In this document: one piece after another, positions 1-5,366 of the stretch
How positions within the stretch are numbered: the first letter of the stretch is position 1
Layout of the letters: each line of letters begins with the position of its first letter
Assembly: GCA_030150595.1 (NCBI GenBank)
Contig: JASLFQ010000291.1
Span: 1 to 5,366, forward strand
Direction: 5' to 3'
Source of the DNA: Aquirhabdus sp.
GTDB lineage: Bacteria > Pseudomonadota > Gammaproteobacteria > Pseudomonadales > Moraxellaceae
DNA length: 5,366 nucleotides
The notes under the pieces: model-generated
What the model saw: the letters and a program-made list of their open reading frames with translations, nothing else
What the model was told of the DNA's origin: nothing
The model's database searches: none
Program-made: the position numbers and the translations under genes

Positions 1-3000
1 AATAAACAACGTGAGTAGGGTAGATACAATCAATCCACCGACGACAACCGTTGCTAAATTGCGTTGAACGTCAGTTCCCACACCCGTTGCAAGCGCTGCT
101 GGAAACATGCCGATTGAGGCAACTGTTGCGGTCATCAACACTGGACGCAGACGTTCTGTCGCCGCCGCAATGACGGATTCATCAAGCGGTAATCCTTGAC
201 CTCGGACTCGTCTAAAGTTTGCCACCATGATAATGCCGTTTTGTACCGATACGCCAAATAGAGCAATAAACCCCACAGCACTCGCGACATTTAAAGTGTT
301 ACCTGTAACATGAAGTGCAATGAGTCCGCCCAAAGTTGCCAATGGAACGATGCCTAGAACCAAGAAGGCCTGACGAATCTTACCGAATTGGAAGAACAGT
401 AAGACACCCATTAAGGTAATGACCAGAGCCAAAATAAAGACAAGGCGTTTCTCTGCACGATCCTGACTTTCAAATTGTCCTGCCCATTCGAGGCGATATT
501 TTTGTGGATCTAACTCCACTTCCTTACCGATTCTTGCTTTTGCTTCGACGAGATAGGACGTCAGATCACGTCCCCGATTATCAATCCGAACAGTGATTTG
601 ACGTTCACCATGTTCATGAGAAATCGTACTTTCACCTGTCTGCAGTTTAATACTCGCCACTTGTGACAGCGGAATTTTTGCACCAGTAGAACTATTCAAC
701 AATAAGTTGCCGAGCGCTTCTGGACTATTCTTTGCTGATTTCGGGAAGCTAACCGTCACGTTGTACATCTTGTCATCGACATAGACAGGGATGATTGGAG
801 CGCTACCGACGCCAGTTTGAATGAGCGCGGCAATGTCTGAGACATTGATTCCAAAGCGTGCCGCTGCTGCACGATCAATTTTGATAACGAGTTGCGGAAT
901 TGGCGGTTCTTGGAATAATGATGCCGAAGCAGTTCCTCGAATTGAGCCTAAAATATTAACAATTTGATTGCCAATACGTCGACTTTCCTTCAGATCAGGG
1001 CCATACACGCGCAGTACCAGCGGACTGTGCGCGCCACCCACAGCATCATTCACACCATCAATAATAGGCTGGCTAATACCAATGTCATAGCCGGGCATTT
1101 TTTTGAATTCATCGTTGATTCGTGCAATAAATTGAGCTTTATTTTCACCAGCAGGCCATTGATCGTAGGGTTTGAGTCCAACAGGCGCTTCAATGTGTGA
1201 AGGCGTCCATGGATCGGTGCCGTCGTCACTACGTCCAAGCTGAGTGACGACATAAGAGACTTCAGGTTGCTTGAGTAACATACGGCGAAGGTCAGTTGCC
1301 ATTTCGCTGGATTTATCGAGTGATATCCCGCTTGGAAGTTGTACCTGTAGCCACAGCGCACCTTCATCGAGGTCAGGTAAAAATTCCCGCCCTGTGCTTG
1401 CGCCCAATATGACAACCGCGACTAAAGAAATGATCGCGAGGGTATATGCAATCGGTGGTCGTGCAAGCAAAATTGTCAGAATCTTGCGATAGCGCTGAGT
1501 GAGCCAAATCAGTGGTCGATTGACAAAGACCTTGCGTGGCTTACGCAGTGCAGTAAATGCAAGTCCTGGAATGAGTGCAACCGAACAGAGTAGGGCACCT
1601 AACAACGCATAGCCGACTGTATAAGCCATTGGCGTAAACAATTTGCCTTCAGCTCGCTCAAAAGCAAACAAGGGTAAATAAGCGGTGATAATAATGAGTG
1701 TCGCAAAAAAGATTGGACGACCCACATAACTCAGTGTTTCTAAAATATCTTGCTCAGTCAGTTCGACATCAGGTTCTTCTTCGCGCCGTCTGAGGATCGC
1801 TTCCATGACGACGATTGCACCATCGACGATAATCCCGAAGTCAATCGCGCCGAGCGAAAACAGATTAGCAGGCATCTTGGTCAGGTTCATCATGATGAAA
1901 ACGGCGACCAATGCCGCAGGAATCGCTACCGCTGCAACAACCGCACTACGCGGGCTACCTAAGAATAAGATGAGAACGATCAGAACTAATCCAATGCCTT
2001 CAATCACTGTATGTGCAACTTTATGCACAGTGAGTTCGACTAAGTCATCACGGTCAATATAAGGAACGATCTTGACACCCATCGGTGCGAGACGTTTTTG
2101 TAGTTCATCGACTTTGGCATGGACACCTTCGAGGACACGTGACGGATTTTCATATTTGAGCATCTGAACGATGCCTTCAATCGTATCAGGGTTATAATCC
2201 TTGCCTAAAATGCCTTCACGTTCTTGATGACCAATGATCAGTTTGCCGAGGTCTTTTAATAGTATTGGTGAGCCATTGGCTTGCTTAATCACAATCAGTG
2301 ATAAATCATCAAGTGAATGAACTTGCCCGATCCCACGAATCACATAGCTTTGTTCGCCGCGTGCAATCCGACCGCCGCCAGCATCTGAGCTATTACTATT
2401 CACTGCATTGACAACATCCCCCAGCACGACGCCGTATTGTTGTAATTTGGCAGGATCAAGTTCGATGCGGAACTCTTTGGTAAAACCACCAAAATTATTC
2501 ACATCAGCAACACCCGCGACTTGCTTAAATGCAGGGATCACAATCCAGCGTTGGATTTCGGAAAGCTCCATCAAGTTCTTAGAATCGGATTCCAAGGTGT
2601 AGCGATAGATTTCACCTGCAGCACTACTGACTGGATCCAAACTCGGTTGGATTCCTGTTGGCAGCGTCACTTGGCTAATACGTTCCAGAACGCGTTGACG
2701 AACGAAATAATCATCAGGACTACTGAACACCATCGTAATCAATGACAGTGCAAATGTACTACTTGAACGTACTGTAACAACGCCAGGTGTATTGCTGAGT
2801 GCACGTTCAAGGGGCGTTGTGATTTGCTGTTCAATTTCTTCTGCTGCAAGTCCAGGTACTTGAGTGGTGACTTGAACTGTGACGTCGCTGAGTTCTGGAT
2901 AGGCTTCCACAGCCATCATTTTCCATGAATAATAGCCATAGAATGCAAGCAAAACAGCAATGACCCAAGCGAGATGTCGCCGCCGAAAAAATAGGGTAAT

Positions 3001-3015
3001 GAGCTGGTTAATCAT
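1..3015 (-). CDS. czcA: Heavy-metal efflux RND pump, CzcA/CnrA/NccA type (3' end beyond window)
   Basis: Inner-membrane proton/metal-cation antiporter of the HME-RND family, the energised part of a tripartite efflux complex. The frame is open without a stop from the ATG at 3015 to position 1 (1005 residues). Family members run about 1040-1075, so only the tail with the end of TM12 is missing. Visible parts: TM1 at about residues 13-33; first periplasmic porter loop about 34-330 (YPELSDV, VNNFGGF); TM2-TM7 about 337-540; second porter loop about 541-845 (EFLPDLDEG at 544-552); TM8-TM12 from about 854. TM4 carries DFGIIVDGAIVVME, with D392, D398 and E405 spaced like the essential D402/D408/E415 of Cupriavidus CzcA. 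The usual Asn after that Glu is Ala here. GRSDDGTDPW at 594-603 recalls the Ni/Co pumps CnrA/NccA. The start overlaps the end of the adaptor gene by 8 bases, with GGAG 9 bases upstream. Family is near certain. Metal specificity (Ni/Co, or Zn/Cd/Co) is inferred, and the symbol is a family label. Confidence 0.95.
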   Translation of the reverse strand, partial: MINQLITLFFRRRHLAWVIAVLLAFYGYYSWKMMAVEAYPELSDVTVQVTTQVPGLAAEEIEQQITTPLERALSNTPGVVTVRSSSTFALSLITMVFSSPDDYFVRQRVLERISQVTLPTGIQPSLDPVSSAAGEIYRYTLESDSKNLMELSEIQRWIVIPAFKQVAGVADVNNFGGFTKEFRIELDPAKLQQYGVVLGDVVNAVNSNSSDAGGGRIARGEQSYVIRGIGQVHSLDDLSLIVIKQANGSPILLKDLGKLIIGHQEREGILGKDYNPDTIEGIVQMLKYENPSRVLEGVHAKVDELQKRLAPMGVKIVPYIDRDDLVELTVHKVAHTVIEGIGLVLIVLILFLGSPRSAVVAAVAIPAALVAVFIMMNLTKMPANLFSLGAIDFGIIVDGAIVVMEAILRRREEEPDVELTEQDILETLSYVGRPIFFATLIIITAYLPLFAFERAEGKLFTPMAYTVGYALLGALLCSVALIPGLAFTALRKPRKVFVNRPLIWLTQRYRKILTILLARPPIAYTLAIISLVAVVILGASTGREFLPDLDEGALWLQVQLPSGISLDKSSEMATDLRRMLLKQPEVSYVVTQLGRSDDGTDPWTPSHIEAPVGLKPYDQWPAGENKAQFIARINDEFKKMPGYDIGISQPIIDGVNDAVGGAHSPLVLRVYGPDLKESRRIGNQIVNILGSIRGTASASLFQEPPIPQLVIKIDRAAAARFGINVSDIAALIQTGVGSAPIIPVYVDDKMYNVTVSFPKSAKNSPEALGNLLLNSSTGAKIPLSQVASIKLQTGESTISHEHGERQITVRIDNRGRDLTSYLVEAKARIGKEVELDPQKYRLEWAGQFESQDRAEKRLVFILALVITLMGVLLFFQFGKIRQAFLVLGIVPLATLGGLIALHVTGNTLNVASAVGFIALFGVSVQNGIIMVANFRRVRGQGLPLDESVIAAATERLRPVLMTATVASIGMFPAALATGVGTDVQRNLATVVVGGLIVSTLLTLFI

Positions 3016-3028
3016 TCAGCAAGACTCC
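3008..3028 (-). promoter_or_regulatory. Coupled start of the pump gene: Shine-Dalgarno and 8-base stop/start overlap
   Basis: On the minus strand the sequence ATGATTAA contains both the pump start (ATG, 3015-3013) and the adaptor stop (TAA, 3010-3008). GGAG at 3028-3025 lies 9 bases before the ATG, inside the adaptor's last codons. This fixes the pump start and implies translational coupling, which would keep adaptor and pump output linked. Confidence 0.75.
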
Positions 3029-4192
3029 ACCTTGAACGACTATGCGATCACCAGAGGCGAGTCCAGCAGTAATTTTGACGTTATTTTCGTCTTCTGTACC
3101 GAGTTCAACCACGCGTCTAACAAATACGTTTGGTCGTACTTCGACAAAGACGGTCGTATTATCGTTGTTCATCAGCAGTGCAGACTGTGGAACACTCAAT
3201 TGCTTTTGCTGATTCACAGCAATGTTGACGGTTGCGAACATATTGGGTTTAAGCTTGTCGTCTGCATTGTCAAATGCAATGCGCGCTTTACCCCTACGAG
3301 TATCTGCATCCAGAACTGCACTGACTGAACTTACTTTTCCATGCAGTTTCAAGTCAGGATAAGCAGACAACGTTGTTTCTGCTGCCATGCCTTGATGAAT
3401 ATTGGAAATTGAATCTTCCGAGATATTTGCAGTCACCCAGACATTCTCAAGATTCGAGATTGTCATCAGCGCAGCCGTAGCGTCGTTAATGTACGAACCA
3501 GCACCAACATTCAGTGCGGTAATTGCACCAAAAATAGGTGCAGTGATTGTGAGTGTCGGCGTTGTCGATGCTTTACTTTCTTGATGAACAGCGTTATTTG
3601 CATTGAGTGTGTTTAACCGCGATTGCGCACGATCAAATTCTGCTTGTGCTTGATTATGGTTACTTTCAGCCGCTTCGAGATCTTTGGTTGCGTTCGCGCC
3701 CACACCATTCACGCCACGCGCACGAATCAATGCTTTATTCGCAAGATCAAGCGCATCTCGTGCTTTCGTGGCATCTGAAACCGCTTGCGCTAAATCAGGT
3801 GAGCTAATGATTGCAATAACTTGCCCTTTTTTAACGACATCCCCAAGTTTGACATTCAGCGCGACCAGACGCCCTGTGAGCGGCGGCAAAATATTGACTG
3901 TAGAAGAGGGGTCAGCTTCGACAACACCTGGAAATGACATGATATTCGGCGTAGCGGTATCAGAAACTGCTGCAACGACAAGATGTGTATGTAAAGGCGA
4001 ATTAGCTGGCACCGTTATTTCATCACCTTGATGCGTAAACATGGGTGCATCGGGTTGCGATGGCTTTTGCTCGGCAGCAGATGTTTCATGATGAGAGAAG
4101 ATGATCAAAATGATTGCAATCAGTATCGCGGCACCGATCAATATGGCAATTTTGTGGGACATTTTTTTTTGATGGAGAGTTGGGGCATTCAT
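3008..4192 (-). CDS. czcB: RND efflux periplasmic adaptor (membrane fusion protein), CzcB/CnrB/CusB type
   Basis: Periplasmic adaptor that links the inner-membrane RND pump to an outer-membrane channel and may help pass metal to the pump. With the start at 4192 it has 394 residues, in the range of CzcB/CnrB/CusB proteins. Order: short polar N-terminus, one hydrophobic anchor (about 15-32, no lipobox Cys), a His-containing linker, first lipoyl half (about 102-133, PPLTGRLVALNVKLGDVVKKGQ), an Ala/Gln-rich alpha-hairpin (about 134-208), second lipoyl half (about 212-248, TAPIFGAITALNVGAGSYI), beta-barrel (about 249-326, ending LKPNMFATV), and membrane-proximal domain (327-394, ending GDRIVVQGG). 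Start choice: GTG at 4204 opens the same frame but has no good ribosome site; ATG at 4192 has GGAG 6 bases upstream; ATG at 4162 lacks one. Codons 8-11 include a run of nine A. The stop overlaps the pump gene start. Family is sure; the metal is not shown by this protein. Confidence 0.93.
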   Translation of the reverse strand: MNAPTLHQKKMSHKIAILIGAAILIAIILIIFSHHETSAAEQKPSQPDAPMFTHQGDEITVPANSPLHTHLVVAAVSDTATPNIMSFPGVVEADPSSTVNILPPLTGRLVALNVKLGDVVKKGQVIAIISSPDLAQAVSDATKARDALDLANKALIRARGVNGVGANATKDLEAAESNHNQAQAEFDRAQSRLNTLNANNAVHQESKASTTPTLTITAPIFGAITALNVGAGSYINDATAALMTISNLENVWVTANISEDSISNIHQGMAAETTLSAYPDLKLHGKVSSVSAVLDADTRRGKARIAFDNADDKLKPNMFATVNIAVNQQKQLSVPQSALLMNNDNTTVFVEVRPNVFVRRVVELGTEDENNVKITAGLASGDRIVVQGGVLLND

Positions 4193-4198
4193 GAGTGA

Positions 4199-4202
4199 CT
4201 CC
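4199..4202 (-). promoter_or_regulatory. Shine-Dalgarno (GGAG) of the adaptor gene
   Basis: GGAG on the minus strand sits 6 bases before the ATG at 4192. It overlaps the alternative GTG start at 4204-4202, so ribosomes using this site would start at 4192 rather than at the GTG. It decides the start chosen for the adaptor. Confidence 0.6.
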
Positions 4203-4314
4203 ACTGCTTGCCAAAAAGAGATTATTCTCTATGCGCGTTTGTATTCATCAGCATTTAAAAGTAAATATTCTTATGAATTGCTATTTCTGAAAATCAGCAG
4301 AAAATTTAATTTTT

Positions 4315-4332
4315 AATACTGGGGGGGGTATT
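4315..4332. promoter_or_regulatory. Putative CsoR/RcnR/FrmR-family repressor operator
   Basis: Sequence AATACTGGGGGGGGTATT. AATAC (4315-4319) and GTATT (4328-4332) are perfect inverted arms around a G-tract (G8, 4321-4328). Known operators of the CsoR/RcnR/FrmR (DUF156) repressors have this design: short AT-rich inverted arms around a G/C tract, for example TACT-G6-N-AGTA for the Ni/Co sensor RcnR. The left half here (TACTGGGGGG) matches that consensus and the right half (TATT) only partly. It lies upstream of the efflux operon and just downstream of a candidate promoter, where a bound repressor could block transcription until metal releases it. The regulator gene is not in the window. The alternative is a simple G homopolymer with chance symmetry. 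Confidence 0.5.
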
Positions 4333-4340
4333 GTGGCCGT

Positions 4341-4369
4341 AGCATAATCAAATTGTTTTCATCGATCAA
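4341..4369 (-). promoter_or_regulatory. Candidate sigma-70 promoter of the metal-efflux operon
   Basis: On the minus strand, TTGATC (4369-4364) and TATGCT (4346-4341) are separated by 17 bases, each matching 4 of 6 consensus positions. Transcription would begin near 4334, at the edge of the G-tract operator, and run into the adaptor gene. The boxes are imperfect and the region is AT-rich, so chance matches are likely. The best support is the optimal spacing and its position next to the putative operator. Confidence 0.3.
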
Positions 4370-4545
4370 CCAGAATCTAATTGATGAATGATTAAAATTT
4401 ATACATTCAATTGGAGTTGATGATCGCTGTCGGAGGCAGGGAACATAAAATCAATATTATGACCTATATGATGGTATTTGGTTCGTATGACAGAATTATT
4501 TCAGTGTATCGCAGTTGTAAGAAAATAAAAGATTTTCTGGTTGAT
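4365..4545. repeat. Distant inverted repeat, ATCAACCAGAA at 4365-4375 and TTCTGGTTGAT at 4535-4545
   Basis: Two perfect 11-base inverted copies lie about 160 bases apart. The similarity extends to about 20 bases if small gaps are allowed (TCATC, ATCAACCAGA and ATCT shared in order in 4356-4378 and the complement of 4530-4550). TTGATGA also recurs on the plus strand at 4381, 4417 and 4541. No target-site duplication is seen outside the copies. They could be paired regulator sites, ends of a tiny decayed mobile element, or coincidence. Confidence 0.35.
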
Positions 4546-4584
4546 GATGACACTGGAAAGATCAGTTTTAATCGCATTGAATGA
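4420..4584 (+). CDS. Doubtful small ORF, 54 codons, unrecognised
   Basis: ATG at 4420 to TGA at 4582-4584 encodes a 54-residue product starting MIAVGGREHK and ending KISFNRIE. It is the only plus-strand ORF here that fills otherwise non-coding DNA. GGAG lies only 3 bases before the ATG, closer than a normal ribosome site. There is no signal peptide, membrane helix or motif that I recognise. Its last 17 bases overlap the end of the convergent cyclase gene. It lies mostly between the two arms of the distant inverted repeat. It may be a chance ORF, a remnant, or a real small gene; chance is most likely. Confidence 0.15.
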   Translation: MIAVGGREHKINIMTYMMVFGSYDRIISVYRSCKKIKDFLVDDDTGKISFNRIE

Positions 4585-5366
4585 TTTGATTTAGCGCGCT
4601 TTTCTTAGCGCGATACATGGCTTTATCCGCATTAGACATCAGTTTCTCTGCGGTATCGCCATTTGTTGGATAAATCGCAATTCCGATACTTGCCGCAACC
4701 GAGAAGCTCTCTAGTCCAGCAATGGTCAAGGGTTGTGATATCGCATTGTGAATGGCTTCCGCAATCGTGAGGGCATTATTGGGTTCGATTAAATCTTCAA
4801 GAATAAAAATAAACTCATCACCGCCGAAACGCCCCACAGTATCCGTACTGCGTAATGTTTGTTTAAGCCTGTTCGCCACTTCCTGTAGAAGCTTATCGCC
4901 GACTGAATGACCGAGGTTATCATTCACCCATTTAAAGTTATCCATATCAAGGAATAAGAGCGCAAACTTTGATTTATCTTTCTTAGCATTTTCAATAGAA
5001 TTCGACAGAATTTCATCGATGAGGTAGCGATTCGGTAATCCAGTTAGCGCATCAAAACGCGCCATTTTATTGACTTGTTCTTCAGCATCTTGCCAATGTT
5101 TCACCGCGTTGTGTAGGAATAGACTGCCGAGCATGAGCAGGGTGAGTAACGCCGAAATAACGATGCAACTGTATTGATAAAAACGGAGATGTCGCATCCA
5201 TGTCGTTGAATAAATATCAATGCCAGAGATGGCGATGACTTTGCCTGTTTGTGGATCAAAAATAGGCGCGTGCGCCGAAACCCAATTGCCTCGTTTATCT
5301 TGTAAAGGACCTTCGATGAGTGGCTTGCCAATGGTGAAAATTGCTTTAAGATTTTGCGATGGATTA
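4568..5366 (-). CDS. Membrane-bound diguanylate cyclase, GGDEF domain (5' part beyond window)
   Basis: Makes cyclic di-GMP from two GTP; the GGDEF domain faces the cytoplasm. The frame is open to the window edge, giving 265 residues plus a TAA stop at 4570-4568; the ATG at 5197 is internal, not the start. Visible order: the end of an extracytoplasmic sensor domain (5365 to about 5198) with NWVSAHAPIFDPQTGKVIA, typical of Cache/PAS-like domains of sensory cyclases; a transmembrane helix (about 5173-5114, IVISALLTLLMLGSLFL); a short linker; then GGDEF from FDALTGLPNR (about 5053) to DKAMYRAKK. The active motif GGDEF (4825-4811) is intact, so catalysis is expected. RSTD lies exactly five residues before it, a complete RxxD inhibitory site, so product inhibition is expected. 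DMDNFKWVNDNLGH supplies the metal and GTP-binding region. No EAL domain follows. The sensed ligand cannot be read. The gene shares its strand with the efflux operon but is separated by 375 bases, so co-transcription is not shown. Confidence 0.93.
   Translation of the reverse strand, partial: NPSQNLKAIFTIGKPLIEGPLQDKRGNWVSAHAPIFDPQTGKVIAISGIDIYSTTWMRHLRFYQYSCIVISALLTLLMLGSLFLHNAVKHWQDAEEQVNKMARFDALTGLPNRYLIDEILSNSIENAKKDKSKFALLFLDMDNFKWVNDNLGHSVGDKLLQEVANRLKQTLRSTDTVGRFGGDEFIFILEDLIEPNNALTIAEAIHNAISQPLTIAGLESFSVAASIGIAIYPTNGDTAEKLMSNADKAMYRAKKSALNQIIQCD

Larger units (their letters stand above)
4193..4567. other. Intergenic control region between diguanylate cyclase and metal-efflux operon
   Basis: About 375 AT-rich bases with no convincing gene. 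Contents seen: a G8 tract with flanking inverted repeat at 4315-4332 (probable operator); a candidate minus-strand promoter at 4341-4369; a TTTCTG/CAGAAA inverted repeat with 8-base spacer at 4284-4303; an AT-only palindrome (AAAATTTAATTTT) at 4301-4313; an AGAGA/TCTCT inverted repeat at 4217-4230; an 11-base inverted repeat at 4365-4375 and 4535-4545; and a doubtful plus-strand ORF starting at 4420. No strong GC-rich terminator was found for the cyclase gene. The distance from the proposed transcript start to the adaptor ATG is about 140 bases, a longish leader. Confidence 0.7.

Noticed and set aside
1050..1415. Minus-strand 121-codon ORF within the pump gene
   Set aside because: It is in a different frame from the pump, which shows continuous family motifs here.
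2960..3328. Plus-strand 122-codon ORF across the adaptor/pump junction
   Set aside because: It is antisense to two clearly conserved proteins and its product has no recognisable features; it is a shadow frame.
4193..4204. GTG at 4204 as the adaptor start, giving 398 residues
   Set aside because: It lacks a ribosome site of its own, while the GTG overlaps the GGAG that serves the ATG at 4192 with good spacing.
4217..4230. AGAGA/TCTCT hairpin followed by T residues in the adaptor leader, as an attenuator
   Set aside because: The 5-base stem is weak with a 4-base AT loop, and there is no upstream competing structure or leader peptide that I can see.
4520..4538. AGAAAAT/ATTTTCT 7-base inverted repeat downstream of the cyclase gene as an intrinsic terminator
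   Set aside because: The stem is almost all A-T and no clean T-run follows on the minus strand, so a stable terminator is not supported.
5101..5331. Minus-strand 76-codon ORF overlapping the cyclase gene
   Set aside because: It is out of frame with the cyclase, whose own frame encodes recognisable sensor and membrane segments across the same bases.
1..5366. CRISPR arrays, tRNA or rRNA genes, IS elements, toxin-antitoxin pairs or a new defence system
   Set aside because: No regularly spaced repeats, RNA-gene signatures, transposase motifs or defence domains were seen; both strands are explained by the three protein genes and one control region.

Overview
The window looks like a chromosomal or accessory segment of a Gram-negative gammaproteobacterium. 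Base composition is moderate (neither AT- nor GC-extreme by eye) and the protein style fits Moraxellaceae (Acinetobacter or Psychrobacter type). That placement is an inference from general resemblance, not from a marker gene. All clearly supported genes lie on the minus strand, so transcription runs from high to low coordinates.

Layout in transcription order. (1) Positions 5366-4568 hold the 3' part of a membrane diguanylate cyclase: the end of a periplasmic sensor domain, one transmembrane helix and a complete GGDEF domain with an intact active motif and inhibitory site. Its start lies outside the window. (2) Positions 4567-4193 are a 375-base AT-rich intergenic region. It holds a G8 tract flanked by a perfect 5-base inverted repeat, which looks like an operator for a CsoR/RcnR/FrmR-family repressor, just downstream of a plausible promoter. 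It also holds a distant 11-base inverted repeat and a doubtful 54-codon ORF on the plus strand. (3) Positions 4192-3008 encode the periplasmic adaptor (membrane fusion protein) of a heavy-metal RND pump, CzcB/CnrB/CusB type. (4) Positions 3015-1 encode the inner-membrane RND pump, CzcA/CnrA/NccA type, with 1005 residues visible and the last transmembrane helix cut by the window edge.

The adaptor and pump overlap by 8 bases and form one translationally coupled operon. Together they would export a divalent metal cation across the envelope. The pump carries the Asp-Asp-Glu proton/cation relay in TM4 typical of divalent-metal HME-RND pumps, and a porter-domain segment (GRSDDGTDPW) that recalls the Ni/Co pumps CnrA and NccA more than classical CzcA. 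This fits an RcnR-like operator, since RcnR senses Ni/Co, but the metal remains an inference. No outer-membrane factor (CzcC) and no regulator gene are present in the window. The coding sequences themselves are ordinary; the most interesting element is the control region upstream of the adaptor gene.
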